Assembly: GCF_000189535.1 (NCBI RefSeq)
Contig: NC_015145.1
Coordinates: forward strand, 3,162,001 to 3,226,000
Source of the DNA: Pseudarthrobacter phenanthrenivorans Sphe3
GTDB lineage: Bacteria; Actinomycetota; Actinomycetes; Actinomycetales; Micrococcaceae
Direction: 5' to 3'
Length of the DNA: 64,000 nucleotides
Position numbers and translations under genes: made by a program. Positions 52,719 through 60,551 of this stretch are shown piece by piece. Under the pieces are notes generated by a model. That model did no database searches. It was not told the origin of the DNA and worked only from the letters and a program-made list of their open reading frames with translations. How positions within the stretch are numbered: position 1 is the first letter of the stretch; every line of letters starts with the position of its first letter.

Positions 52719-53603
52719 CTATCCGGTCAAACGGTCCCAGGACTCCAGGAACTTCTCTGCAACGTAAGCGTGCCCGGCAGTGTTGGGATGGGCGCCGTCG
52801 GCATCCAATGCAGGACTGTTGGCGTTCGTGAACCAGCCGCCCTCGATGGCGTCAATAAAGGGCGCGCCGGCAGCCGCCGCACCGGCACGGACGGCGTTGT
52901 TCACTTCCCGCAGCTCCTCAGCGAGGGGCTGGGGTGCCGACGGCCCCATCACCACCACCTGGATGCCCGGCCAGAACCTGCGGGCCGCCTCGATGGTCTG
53001 TGCCGTGGCAGCCTGGACCTCGTCCGGATCGGCGAGCAGGGAATCGTTCTGCCCGCCCTGGAGGATCAGGACGTTGGGCACGAAGGACCGGTTGGCAGCG
53101 GCATTCCGCAAGCGGACTTCATACTCGCCGCCCTGCTCGTCCTGCGCCCCGCCGCCCCAGGCGAACCCGGTGCCGCCGACGCCGTCGATGCTGGCGGTGT
53201 ACCCGAGCTCCGCGGCCACCACGTATGCCCACCCTTGATCCGGCTCGTCCGCCCCGACCCCGGCGGTGTACGAGTCACCGACAATCAGCAGGACCGGCCG
53301 GTCCGGCAGCTCAATGACCGGCTGCCCGGCGGAAGCCGAGGGCGCGGGCGACGGCGTAACGGACGCGGTGCCCGTGGCAGCAGCCGTCGTGCCAGCCGGC
53401 GCAGCGCCAGTCTGCGCGGTGCTTGCGGGGGCAGTGCTTGCCGGCGGAGAAGCCGCCGAGCCCGGAGCTACCGGCGCCGGGCCGTCCGGGTTGCGGGGTC
53501 CCATCAGGGCAATGGCTGCCACCCCGAACGCGAGCACGGCCAGCACCACGAGTCCGCCGTATTTGAGCCAGTCCTGCCTGCTGGCCACCGAACCCCTAGC
53601 CAT
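52719..53603 (-). CDS. Membrane-anchored SGNH/GDSL hydrolase
   Basis: 294 residues, ATG 53601-53603, overlapping the lipid kinase stop by 8 bases. One N-terminal helix (GGLVVLAVLAFGVAAIAL), a long Ala/Pro/Thr linker, then the SGNH domain: block I VGDSYTAGVGAD (Ser), Gly in DGVGGTGFAWGG, block III GGQND (Asn), block V DGAHPNTAGHAYVA (Asp, His). Anchored outside, it could deacylate surface glycans or lipids. Coupled to the diacylglycerol-kinase-type gene. Confidence 0.9.
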   Translation of the reverse strand: MARGSVASRQDWLKYGGLVVLAVLAFGVAAIALMGPRNPDGPAPVAPGSAASPPASTAPASTAQTGAAPAGTTAAATGTASVTPSPAPSASAGQPVIELPDRPVLLIVGDSYTAGVGADEPDQGWAYVVAAELGYTASIDGVGGTGFAWGGGAQDEQGGEYEVRLRNAAANRSFVPNVLILQGGQNDSLLADPDEVQAATAQTIEAARRFWPGIQVVVMGPSAPQPLAEELREVNNAVRAGAAAAGAPFIDAIEGGWFTNANSPALDADGAHPNTAGHAYVAEKFLESWDRLTG

Positions 53604-54537
53604 CGAACCTCGCACTGGTGCTGCCCTGCGGGACCACCACATGCACCGCGTTCCGCTCGATGGAGAAGTCGGTGGGCGTCGCGGTGGCGATCTCGCCGTC
53701 GAGGTTTACCGGCATGGGCGGCTCCGTGACCAGCCGGACACGCTGGCAGGTCCGGTGGTACACGCCGCTGCGCTCCACAAAGCTGCCGTCCTTGAGCAGC
53801 CGCGCAATCCTCATGTGCTCCCGGAGCGGCGCGCCGGGGATCGCGTAGATGTCCAGCAGGTGGTCATCGATCCCGGCCGTCGGCGAGACAGCGTTGCCGC
53901 CGCCGTAATGCCGGCCATTGCCCACGGCCACCTGCAGCATGTCCTCAAGCTCCAGCGCTTCGTGGTCCCCGTCCGGGAACTCGAGGCGGGCTCGGAATGA
54001 CTTGTGCCGGGCGTAGGCGCGCACGGCCGCGACGCCGTAGGCCACCGGCCCGAGGTACCGCTTGAGCCGGGGGCTGAGCGTCGCCGTCACCCCAACCGAC
54101 AGGCCAACGGACGCGACGTTCAGGAACGGCTGGCCGTTCGCCCGGCCCAGGTCGATGTCCACCACCTTGCCGCCGGCGAGGGCCGCGCAGGCCCCGGCAA
54201 GATCGTTCGGGATCTCCAGCGTGCGGGCAAGGTCGTTGGCGGTCCCCAGCGGAAGGACGCCCAGCACGGTTCCGGTCCCGGCAAACCGGCCGGCCGCGCA
54301 GGAGACCGTCCCGTCCCCGCCGCCCACCACCACGAGGTCGTGCCCGTCGGCGGCCACCCGGTCCAGGGTTCCGGCGAGCTCGGCACCGGACAGCACCTGG
54401 TGCACAGCCGAGACGGGCAGGCCGGCCCGCTGCAGCGTGTCCACCACAAGGCTGGGTGCGGCTGCTCCCCGGCGCGCCCCGGCGTTGATCACCAAGGCAG
54501 CGGAGGAGGCCTCCTGGGCGGACTTCATGAGGAACAT
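53596..54537 (-). CDS. Diacylglycerol/sphingosine kinase-family lipid kinase (YegS/DagK-like)
   Basis: 313 residues from ATG 54535-54537 (an ATG at 54526-54528 is an alternative). Nucleotide-binding signature LVVVGGGDGTVSCAAGRFAG, GVLPLGTANDLARTL, then VDIDLGRANGQPFLNVASVGLS and VAVGNGRHYGGGNAVSPTAG (conserved in the family). It phosphorylates a lipid alcohol with ATP. No strong ribosome site. Overlaps the SGNH gene, suggesting joint lipid or envelope remodelling. Confidence 0.9.
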   Translation of the reverse strand: MFLMKSAQEASSAALVINAGARRGAAAPSLVVDTLQRAGLPVSAVHQVLSGAELAGTLDRVAADGHDLVVVGGGDGTVSCAAGRFAGTGTVLGVLPLGTANDLARTLEIPNDLAGACAALAGGKVVDIDLGRANGQPFLNVASVGLSVGVTATLSPRLKRYLGPVAYGVAAVRAYARHKSFRARLEFPDGDHEALELEDMLQVAVGNGRHYGGGNAVSPTAGIDDHLLDIYAIPGAPLREHMRIARLLKDGSFVERSGVYHRTCQRVRLVTEPPMPVNLDGEIATATPTDFSIERNAVHVVVPQGSTSARFDG

Positions 54538-54599
54538 ATTAGGCGCAGCGGGCTGGGAACTTCCTGGGCCCTGTTCCGGCTGCTGCCGCAACCGCCTGC

Positions 54600-54737
54600 C
54601 TAGAGCGTCAGTGCGAGGGCGGCAATGACCAGGCCAACCACCAGGACAACGTTGACGATCACGTAGGGCTGGATGCCGCGTTTGGGTCCGGTGGGCATCC
54701 TGCGGCGCCCGTGCTTGCGACTGATGACTTCTGCCAT
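54600..54737 (-). CDS. Small single-span membrane protein, 45 residues
   Basis: ATG 54735-54737 with AGG about 10 bases upstream. Basic start (AEVISRKHGRRRMPTGPKRG) then one helix YVIVNVVLVVGLVIAALAL. Positive-inside rule puts the N-terminus in the cytoplasm. 62 bases upstream of the lipid kinase start on the same strand, so it may be the first gene of that operon. Too short for a family call. Confidence 0.6.
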   Translation of the reverse strand: MAEVISRKHGRRRMPTGPKRGIQPYVIVNVVLVVGLVIAALALTL

Positions 54738-54824
54738 GCATCGAACCTATGCGGCCCCCGGCGCCGGCGCCCGCGTAATGCCTACTCGTTTTACTAAACC
54801 TGACCACTGGGACGGGTGGGCGGG

Positions 54825-54849
54825 CGACGGCGGCCCGCGCCCGCCGTCG
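54825..54849. repeat. REP-like hairpin copy 3 of 6
   Basis: Arms CGACGGCGG and CCGCCGTCG around CCCGCGC. After the MBL gene end. Confidence 0.7.
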
Positions 54850-54878
54850 TCCGCTCCCCTGCGGCTGGCGGGACTGTG

Positions 54879-54910
54879 TGCCTAGTGCTCGCGGTGCCTA
54901 GTGCTCGCGG
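54879..54910. repeat. Perfect 16-bp tandem duplication at the end of the MBL gene
   Basis: TGCCTAGTGCTCGCGG occurs twice in direct succession (54879-54894, 54895-54910). The second copy contains the last four codons and stop of the MBL gene; the first copy repeats them after the stop. Looks like a recent slippage event. Confidence 0.85.
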
Positions 54911-55713
54911 CGGGTCTCCTGCAGCCGCTTGATGAACCAGCGCGACTGTTCCGGCCCGTAGGGCAGGACGGGGATGGCCTTGGTGGCGTCGCTGGGGGTG
55001 TCACGGATGGACTGGCGGGCCTGCCGGACCGCGGTGGTCATGGTGTTCGCCATGGTCTTGACGAACTGGTCGCTGCACGGCTTGCCGTGGCCGGGGATCA
55101 GGAACTCGTACCGGTGCCGCAGCGCCGAGATGTGCCGGAGCGCGTCCGCCCACTCCTCCGGGTACGAGTCCTCGAAGGACGGGTGTGCGCCCTGCTCCAC
55201 GAGGTCGCCCACGTAAAGGGTGGTGGGGGTGCCCACCAGCAGGTCGCCGTCGGTGTGGCCGCGGCCCAGGTAGAACAGCGTGGCGGTCAGCCCGCCCAGG
55301 TCCACCAGGACGGGCTGGTCCTTGACTATGGCGTTGGGGACCACGAGCTCCACGTTCTCGCCCTCCCCTGTGGACATCTCCGGTTCCAGTGTTCCCACGA
55401 AGCGGCGCTGCAGGTCCCCGCGCTCCTCGATTTCCCGGGCGCAGTTCTGGTGCGCCCAGAATTCGGTGACGCCGGCTTCGGCGAACACCGCGTTGCCGAA
55501 GAAGTGGTCGTAGTGCGCGTGGGTGTTGACGACGACGAGCGGCAGCTGGGTCTTCTCCCGCACCGCGTCCAGGATCTCCCGGCCCTGGCGGGGGCCGCAG
55601 CCGGTATCGATCACCATGGCCCGCTCGGATCCCACCACCAGTCCGGTGTTCAGCAGCGATCCTTCGGTGACCAGCACATAGTTATCCGCGCCGACTTCGA
55701 GCCATTCCGACAT
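54898..55713 (-). CDS. MBL-fold metallo-hydrolase
   Basis: 271 residues. Metal motif THAHYDHFFG (HxHxDH), a second ligand region HTDGDLLVGT and FLIPGHGKPC. Start MSEWLEVGADNYVLVTEGSLLNTGLVVG is typical of the beta-lactamase-like hydrolases related to quinoprotein-relay SoxH-like and persulfide-handling proteins, but the substrate is not identifiable. The gene stands alone on the minus strand, with a REP-like hairpin on each side. Confidence 0.87.
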   Translation of the reverse strand: MSEWLEVGADNYVLVTEGSLLNTGLVVGSERAMVIDTGCGPRQGREILDAVREKTQLPLVVVNTHAHYDHFFGNAVFAEAGVTEFWAHQNCAREIEERGDLQRRFVGTLEPEMSTGEGENVELVVPNAIVKDQPVLVDLGGLTATLFYLGRGHTDGDLLVGTPTTLYVGDLVEQGAHPSFEDSYPEEWADALRHISALRHRYEFLIPGHGKPCSDQFVKTMANTMTTAVRQARQSIRDTPSDATKAIPVLPYGPEQSRWFIKRLQETRREH

Positions 55714-55806
55714 TGTTTCTCCGTACCTCCGGCAAAGCAGTGTGCGTTCGTCTAGGCGTCGATTCTACCCAGCGGGCCTTGGAGTTCCCGGGAGGCCGGG
55801 CGTACG

Positions 55807-55830
55807 ACGGCGGCACGCGGCTGCCGCCGT
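55807..55830. repeat. REP-like hairpin copy 4 of 6
   Basis: Arms ACGGCGGCA and TGCCGCCGT around CGCGGC, preceded by CGTACG as in copy 6. Lies between divergent genes, so here it is not a simple end-of-gene terminator. Confidence 0.7.
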
Positions 55831-55925
55831 GCAGGTCACCTTCCTGCCGTCCCCGGCCGCAGACTGCCCAGGCGACACGCAAATGGGCAATTGACTTTCG
55901 ATAGATAAACCTTCAAAGTAAGGGC

Positions 55926-56423
55926 ATGTCTATCGTAAGTCGATTGGTCCTTCCCTTGCGGGTTCTGCTGGTAATGGTGTTCCTCGGGCTGCTGGTGGCG
56001 CAGGTGATGTCCTTCCCCGGCGAATTTCTCTTCACAACCGAGGAGGGGCCGCGAATGGATCCCTGGCGATGGCCGCTGCTGCTGTTCTTCGAATTCGAAG
56101 CCCTGTGCCTGCAGGTTGTCATCGTCTGCATCTGGCGGCTGCTGACCCTGGTCCAGCGCGACCGGATCTTCACCACAGCCTCGCTGCGCTGGGTGGACGC
56201 GATCGTGTGGGCCTTCGTCGCGGCATGGCTGCTGCTGGCGGTCATGGCCGGCTCCTTCATCGCGTACCTCTACTTCACCCCTGAGCTGCGGGACCCCGGG
56301 ACGCCTGCGCTGCTGATCGGCATTACACTGATCGGCGCGGTGCTGGTCCTGCTGATCGTGGTGATGCGGGACCTGTTGCGGCAGGCCACGTCGCTGCGCG
56401 CCGACATGGACGGGGTGATCTGA
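55926..56423 (+). CDS. DUF2975-type membrane protein
   Basis: 165 residues, ATG 55926 with AAGGG close upstream. Four helices: VLLVMVFLGLLVAQVM, LLLFFEFEALCLQVVIVCIW, AIVWAFVAAWLLLAVMAG and LLIGITLIGAVLVLLIVVM. Phrase RDRIFTTASLRWVDAI between helices 2 and 3 is characteristic of DUF2975. Its TGA stop overlaps the next gene's ATG, so the membrane protein and XRE regulator are translated together, a common pairing. Confidence 0.85.
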   Translation: MSIVSRLVLPLRVLLVMVFLGLLVAQVMSFPGEFLFTTEEGPRMDPWRWPLLLFFEFEALCLQVVIVCIWRLLTLVQRDRIFTTASLRWVDAIVWAFVAAWLLLAVMAGSFIAYLYFTPELRDPGTPALLIGITLIGAVLVLLIVVMRDLLRQATSLRADMDGVI

Positions 56424-56659
56424 TGGCGATTGTGGTGCGGATCGACGTCGAACTGGCCAAGCGCAAGATGAGCGTTGGGGAGTTTGCCGAGCGGGTCGGG
56501 ATTACCCCTGCCAATGTGGCGGTGCTGAAGAACGGCCGGGCCAAGGCCGTCCGCTTCAGCACCCTGGACGCGATGTGCCGGGTCCTGGACTGCCAGGTGG
56601 GCGACCTGCTCGAGTGGGTCGACGACGGTGCCGACGCCGACCGGGCGGAAAACGGGTGA
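56423..56659 (+). CDS. Small XRE-type regulator (YozG-like)
   Basis: 78 residues: KMSVGEFAERVGITPANVAVLKNGRAKAVRF forms the helix-turn-helix in two pieces, then STLDAMCRVLDCQVGDLLEW. This is the Cro/CI class that usually sits after DUF2975. The pair may form a membrane-linked regulatory switch. Confidence 0.88.
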   Translation: MAIVVRIDVELAKRKMSVGEFAERVGITPANVAVLKNGRAKAVRFSTLDAMCRVLDCQVGDLLEWVDDGADADRAENG

Positions 56660-56698
56660 GGTGATTGGGGTTATGCGCAGGACCGCATCCGGAGGATA

Positions 56699-56725
56699 AC
56701 GGCGGCGGCAGGCGGCCGCCGTCGT
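56699..56725. repeat. REP-like hairpin copy 5 of 6
   Basis: Arms ACGGCGGC and GCCGCCGT, with the distal GCCGCCGTCGT arm intact and the proximal arm shifted (ACGGCGGCGGC). Confidence 0.65.
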
Positions 56726-56737
56726 CCACCTCCGCGT

Positions 56738-56854
56738 TCAGGAGGCTCCCTTAGAGACAGGCAAGTCCGCCGCTGCCCACTCCGGAAAGCCGGCCTCCAG
56801 CCGTGCGGCGGGGATCTCGTGTTCGTGGAGCATGCGGACCGCAGAAAGGAAGCA
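56738..56854 (-). pseudogene. Rhodanese-domain C-terminal remnant
   Basis: A minus-strand frame ending at 56738-56740 encodes VRMLHEHEIPAARLEAGFPEW then AAADLPVSKGAS, the last 30-35 residues of a rhodanese domain (typical 'LREHGI.A..L.GGFPAWRAAGLP'). The active-site Cys loop and everything before it are missing; a stop closes the frame upstream at about 56855. The OsmC gene begins right beside it on the other strand. Likely left behind by an insertion or deletion. Confidence 0.55.
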
Positions 56855-56860
56855 TCAGCG

Positions 56861-57427
56861 ATGACTGAGACAACCACCCGGCACAACGGGATCGACGTGG
56901 ACGGGCTGATGGCCACGATCGGCGCCGTAAAAGCCAATCCGGCCCTGGGCAGTTTCACGTTCAAGGCCACCAGCACCTGGCGTGGTGGAACACGCAACAG
57001 CGGCGTCATCCGCGGATTTACCCAGGCAGGGCAGCCCGACCAAAGCAGGACGGAAGACTTCCGGCTGGAGGGGGACGAGCCTCCGGTCCTCCTGGGAAGC
57101 AACGCCGGGCCGAACGCCGTCGAACTCCTTCTCCAGGCGCTCGGCTTCTGCTATGCCGTGGGCTACGCCGCGAACGCCGCAGCGCAGGGAATCGAGTTGA
57201 CCGCCTTGGATTTTGACGTGGAAGGGGACCTGGATGTGGGGCCATTCCTGGGCCTCGACGGGCCACGTCCCGGCTTCACGGCAATCCGCGCCACGGCAAG
57301 GGTCTCCAGCCCGAACGCCACCCAGGAACAGCTGCAGGCCCTCTGCCGGTACGTCCAGAAAACCTCCCCCGTCAGGGACTGCCTGGTGAACCCGGTTCCT
57401 GTCGAAACCACGCTCCACATCCGGTGA
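56861..57427 (+). CDS. OsmC-family protein (peroxide/thiol-linked)
   Basis: 188 residues, ATG 56861 with AAAGGAAG 9 bases upstream. Two catalytic cysteines of the family: ALGFCYAVGYAANAAAQGI and VRDCLVNPVPVE. A long beta-rich start (FTFKATSTWRGGTRNSGV) and ELTALDFDVEGDLDVG match OsmC/Ohr-like organic hydroperoxide reductases or YhfA-type members. The gene is coupled to an ArsM-like methyltransferase (15 bases apart or overlapping, depending on start). Confidence 0.87.
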   Translation: MTETTTRHNGIDVDGLMATIGAVKANPALGSFTFKATSTWRGGTRNSGVIRGFTQAGQPDQSRTEDFRLEGDEPPVLLGSNAGPNAVELLLQALGFCYAVGYAANAAAQGIELTALDFDVEGDLDVGPFLGLDGPRPGFTAIRATARVSSPNATQEQLQALCRYVQKTSPVRDCLVNPVPVETTLHIR

Positions 57428-57441
57428 CCAGGGGCATGGTG

Positions 57442-58218
57442 ATGGATACCACCGGGACCGTGGAGCGTGCCGAGCTTGAGGCCAAGGTCAAAGACGTCTA
57501 CCGGGCAGTGGCCACGCACCCGGAGGGCAGGTACCACTTCAGGATGGGACGCGAACTTGCCCGGGAGCTGGGGTACCCGGACGAACTGCTGGCGCGCGTG
57601 CCTGCCGGGGCGCTCGAGTCCTTTGCCGGCGTCGGATACTTCTTCGGACTTGCGGCCCTCTCACCGGGTCAGGCAGTGCTGGACCTGGGCTCGGGCTCCG
57701 GGACGGACGTGTTTGCCGCAGCCGCAACTGTGGGCACAGGCGGAAAAGTGGTGGGCGTGGACATGACGGAAGAGCAGTTGGAGAAGGCGGAGCGCCTCCG
57801 GCAGGAAGCGGGGATATCCCAGGCCTCTTTCACCCGCGGCTACATCGAGGACCTCCCGTTCCCGGACCACACTTTCGACTGCGTCATCTCGAACGGCGTC
57901 ATCAACCTGTCCGCCGACAAGCCGGCTGTATTCCGCGAGGCGGCGCGCGTGCTGCGTCCCGGCGGACGCCTTGCACTGGCCGATATCGTCACCGAGCGGC
58001 CGCTGACCCCGCAGATTGTCTGCGATGCCGACCTCTGGGCGGCCTGTATCGGCGGAGCCGCCCAGGCGGATTCGTACCGCGGCGCCATGGCTGACGCAGG
58101 TTTCATCCTGGACCGGCAGGAGCGCAACACTTATGGATTCCTCTCCGGCAGGGCCCGAGCGGCCACCACAACATACGGGGTCATGTCCCTCTCGTTCCTG
58201 GCCCACCTGCCGGCATAG
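57442..58218 (+). CDS. ArsM-like SAM-dependent methyltransferase
   Basis: 258 residues from ATG 57442 (AGGGG 7 bases upstream; GTG 57424 and ATG 57436 also open). SAM motif [23 protein letters not shown], then [24 protein letters not shown] and [20 protein letters not shown], which read like arsenite methyltransferases. Cys residues are few: DCVIS, IVCDAD and LWAACIGGA; the ArsM Cys triad is not clearly complete. Arsenic or another thiol-binding metalloid is a possible substrate. Operon with OsmC. Confidence 0.82.
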   Translation: MDTTGTVERAELEAKVKDVYRAVATHPEGRYHFRMGRELARELGYPDELLARVPAGALESFAGVGYFFGLAALSPGQAVLDLGSGSGTDVFAAAATVGTGGKVVGVDMTEEQLEKAERLRQEAGISQASFTRGYIEDLPFPDHTFDCVISNGVINLSADKPAVFREAARVLRPGGRLALADIVTERPLTPQIVCDADLWAACIGGAAQADSYRGAMADAGFILDRQERNTYGFLSGRARAATTTYGVMSLSFLAHLPA

Positions 58219-58236
58219 CTTCCTGGCAACGCGCGT

Positions 58237-58263
58237 ACGACGGCGGCACGCGGCCGCCGTCGT
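58237..58263. repeat. REP-like hairpin copy 6 of 6
   Basis: Arms ACGACGGCGGC and GCCGCCGTCGT around ACGCG, followed by TTT. Between the ends of the convergent methyltransferase and response-regulator genes, so a bidirectional terminator role fits best here. Confidence 0.75.
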
Positions 58264-58286
58264 TTCTGGGTTTTGGTCGGGCGATC

Positions 58287-58940
58287 TTATGGCTCGATGA
58301 GCCCGGTGCGGATCGCAAATCTCGTGAGGTCCAGCCGGTCGCGGAGCCCGAGTTTTTGCAGGACGTTAGCCCGGTGGCGGTCGACGGTTTTTATGCTGAT
58401 CTTGAGGGCGTCGGCGATTTCTTTGGTGGAGTTTCCTTCTGCGATGAGTTTCGTGATCTGTTCCTCTCGGGGCGTGAGGATGCTGTTCGGCATCCGGTCG
58501 CCGCGGCGGTCGCGTTCGAGGTAGTCGCGGATGAGTGCGGTGACCGCGCCGGGGTAGAGGAACGATTCTCCGCGCATCGATGCCCGGCACGCTTCGATCA
58601 GGTCGCGGTCGGCTACGGACTTGAGGACATAGCCTGAGGCCCCGGCACGTAGCGATTCAAAGAAGTATTGCTCGTTGTCGTACATCGACAGGATGAGGAT
58701 CCGCACGTCGGGTGCGCTCCGGGATATTTGTCGTGCCGCCTGGATGCCGGTCATCTGTGGCATGGCGATGTCGAGAATAGCGAGGTCAACTCCGCCGGCT
58801 GTCGCGGCGGCGACGGCTTCTGTGCCGTCTGCGGCCTCGGCGACGACGGTGAGGTCGGGTTCCGCGTCGAGGATCATGCGAAGTCCGCGGCGGACCAGGG
58901 CGTGGTCGTCGGCGAGAAGGATACGCGTGGGTGCGCCCAT
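58287..58940 (-). CDS. LuxR/NarL-type response regulator
   Basis: 217 residues, ATG 58938-58940 with GGGAGGA 9 bases upstream. Receiver: ILLADDHALVRRG, Asp in LAILDIAMPQMTG, Ser in ILILSMYDNEQ, Lys in YVLKSVADRD. HTH: ILTPREEQITKLIAEGNSTKE, SIKTVDRHRANVLQKLG. Its start overlaps the kinase stop by one base. Codon use here (many CGC/GCC but also more ATC and CTC runs) differs slightly from the left part of the window. Confidence 0.92.
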   Translation of the reverse strand: MGAPTRILLADDHALVRRGLRMILDAEPDLTVVAEAADGTEAVAAATAGGVDLAILDIAMPQMTGIQAARQISRSAPDVRILILSMYDNEQYFFESLRAGASGYVLKSVADRDLIEACRASMRGESFLYPGAVTALIRDYLERDRRGDRMPNSILTPREEQITKLIAEGNSTKEIADALKISIKTVDRHRANVLQKLGLRDRLDLTRFAIRTGLIEP

Positions 58941-59968
58941 CAATTTACATCCTCCCGCCGGGTGCCGGGAACGACGAGGCGGACGTCGGTTCCCCCGCTC
59001 GGGCGGGAGGAGACTGTGAGCTCGGCGCCGATGAGCAGTGCCCGTTCGCGCATTCCGCGGATGCCTGCCCCCTCTGGGAGGTCGCCGCCTTGCCCGTTGT
59101 CGCGAATTCGAAGGGTCAGCCCGGTCGTGGATGACGTGAGCGCGAAATCGACTTGTGTCGCGTGTGCATGACGGGCGACATTGGTGAGTGCCTCCTGTGC
59201 AATGCGGTAGAGCACCAGCTCGACGTCCCCGCTGAGCTCGGGAAGCTCGTCATCGATCTCCCAGTTCACCGGGATCCCGCTCGAGCGGGAGAACTCGGTG
59301 CCCAGCGAAGTCAGGGCGCTGCGCAGTCCGAGGTCCGCGAGGGCGCCGGGGCGGAGACGTTGCGCGACCTGGCGGACCTCCTCGAGGCTTGCGCGGACCG
59401 CTTCCTGGGCGATGAGGCTCTCTTCGCGCAAATCGTCGGGAGACCGGTCGACAACTCGCTTGAGGCTGAGGAGCGCAACGGTCAGGCTTTGGCCGATCTG
59501 GTCGTGCAGTTCACGCGAGATCCGCTGGCGTTCCCCCTCTTGCGCGGCCAGGGCGAGGGCGCTGCTCGCGCTGGTTTCCGCTTCGAGCCGATCCAGCATG
59601 TCGTTGAAGGTGCGGATGAAGTGCCCGAGGTCGCCGTTACCGGCTTCAGTGGTTGCCCGGTCGCCGCCGCGCCGTAGCAGGCCCACCCGGCGCATCACAG
59701 TCGTCAGTGCGTCAAGCGGTGCGAGACTTGCCCGCACCAGGGCGGCATTCGCGCCGAGGATGAGAGCCAGTCCGATGATCAGGACCGGCACCTCGGTCAG
59801 CAGGACGGGTGATGACACCGTCGCCGGGGACAGGGCCAACACGAGAGTGCCAACCGCAAAGAGCAACCCGTTGATGATGAACAGTCGCCAGAACAGCAAC
59901 TGCGCCGGTCCCTTCGGGGGCAGGCCGACTGTCGCGCCGGCGGCCCTGGTTTCGAGCGGAGTCCGCAT
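58940..59968 (-). CDS. Membrane sensor histidine kinase
   Basis: 342 residues from ATG 59966-59968 (AAGG 9 bases upstream; ATG 60002-60004 would add 12). Two helices (LFWRLFIINGLLFAVGTLVLAL, VPVLIIGLALILGANAALV), a HAMP-like linker (DALTTVMRRVGLLRRGGD, FIRTFNDMLDRLEAE), phospho-His in RISRELHDQIGQSLTVALLS, and ATPase domain YRIAQEALTNVARHAHA, RDNGQGGDLP, GIRGMRERALLIG. Coupled to the response regulator; divergent from the KhtT-like/DUF1538 module, which it may control. Confidence 0.92.
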   Translation of the reverse strand: MRTPLETRAAGATVGLPPKGPAQLLFWRLFIINGLLFAVGTLVLALSPATVSSPVLLTEVPVLIIGLALILGANAALVRASLAPLDALTTVMRRVGLLRRGGDRATTEAGNGDLGHFIRTFNDMLDRLEAETSASSALALAAQEGERQRISRELHDQIGQSLTVALLSLKRVVDRSPDDLREESLIAQEAVRASLEEVRQVAQRLRPGALADLGLRSALTSLGTEFSRSSGIPVNWEIDDELPELSGDVELVLYRIAQEALTNVARHAHATQVDFALTSSTTGLTLRIRDNGQGGDLPEGAGIRGMRERALLIGAELTVSSRPSGGTDVRLVVPGTRREDVN

Positions 59969-60035
59969 CCGACTAGCCTTACGCGGCCTGCGTCCTTTGT
60001 CCATGAGGGCCCGCACCCACGGGCCGCGGAATCAC

Positions 60036-60071
60036 ACACCCATGTCATTCCGAAATGGGTGTCAGACCCAA
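60036..60071. promoter_or_regulatory. Two overlapping dyads in the divergent promoter region
   Basis: ACACCCAT/ATGGGTGT (60036-60062) and TGGGT-GTCAG-ACCCA (60057-60071) share the strand TGGGT, so they cannot both form. They lie between the kinase and KhtT-like gene starts. Could be an operator for the neighbouring regulator. Confidence 0.4.
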
Positions 60072-60137
60072 TGGCACCTCACTTATCACGGGGGGAGACT
60101 GGATCCACCCTAAAGAACCTAGGGAACGGAGGGGCCC

Positions 60138-60410
60138 ATGGAGACCACCCACTCCACCGTGCCCGGCGCTGGCTCGCTGCACGACTGCCAGACCCGCGGT
60201 GGCCAGCAATTCCGCATTCTTGCGGACCGTCCGGGCAGGCGTGAAATCTTTGTTTACGACTCGGCCGAGCCCGACCGGGTCGTGGCAAGAATCGTGCTCG
60301 AGGAAGACGAGGCCGATCAGGTCGCCGAACTCCTGCACAGCCAGCCGCTCACCGATCGGATCGCTGAACTTGAACGCCGGGTCGCCCGGCTGGCAGGGAG
60401 CGGGAAATGA
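60138..60410 (+). CDS. KhtT-like N-terminal domain protein (potassium channel/antiporter gating domain)
   Basis: 90 residues, ATG 60138. VPGAGSLHDCQTRGGQQFRILADRPGRREIFVYD in two parts and ADQVAELLHSQPLTDRIAELERR match the N-terminal (KhtT/AmhM) domain of regulators of K+/H+ antiporters. The usual C-terminal RCK_C half is missing, so it is about half length. It could bind a partner transporter directly. Just upstream of the DUF1538/PII/CBS genes and divergent from the two-component system. Confidence 0.72.
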   Translation: METTHSTVPGAGSLHDCQTRGGQQFRILADRPGRREIFVYDSAEPDRVVARIVLEEDEADQVAELLHSQPLTDRIAELERRVARLAGSGK

Positions 60411-60511
60411 CGATCGTGGACCCGGGGCCATCCTTCCCCGTCATTCGCATGTCGTCGATTCCCGCTGGAGCCGTAGTTGATAGCGGCGCCTGGACTGGAG
60501 CGGCGAGCTGA
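60407..60511 (+). CDS. Possible 34-residue coupled peptide
   Basis: ATG 60407 overlaps the KhtT-like stop (ATGA). Product MTIVDPGPSFPVIRMSSIPAG and a short polar end. It may be a real coupled peptide, or the decayed start of a lost transporter gene. Low confidence. Confidence 0.25.
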   Translation: MTIVDPGPSFPVIRMSSIPAGAVVDSGAWTGAAS

Positions 60512-60551
60512 TAGGCGAGGTACCCGCAGGATCTTTTCAGGAAAGGACCCG

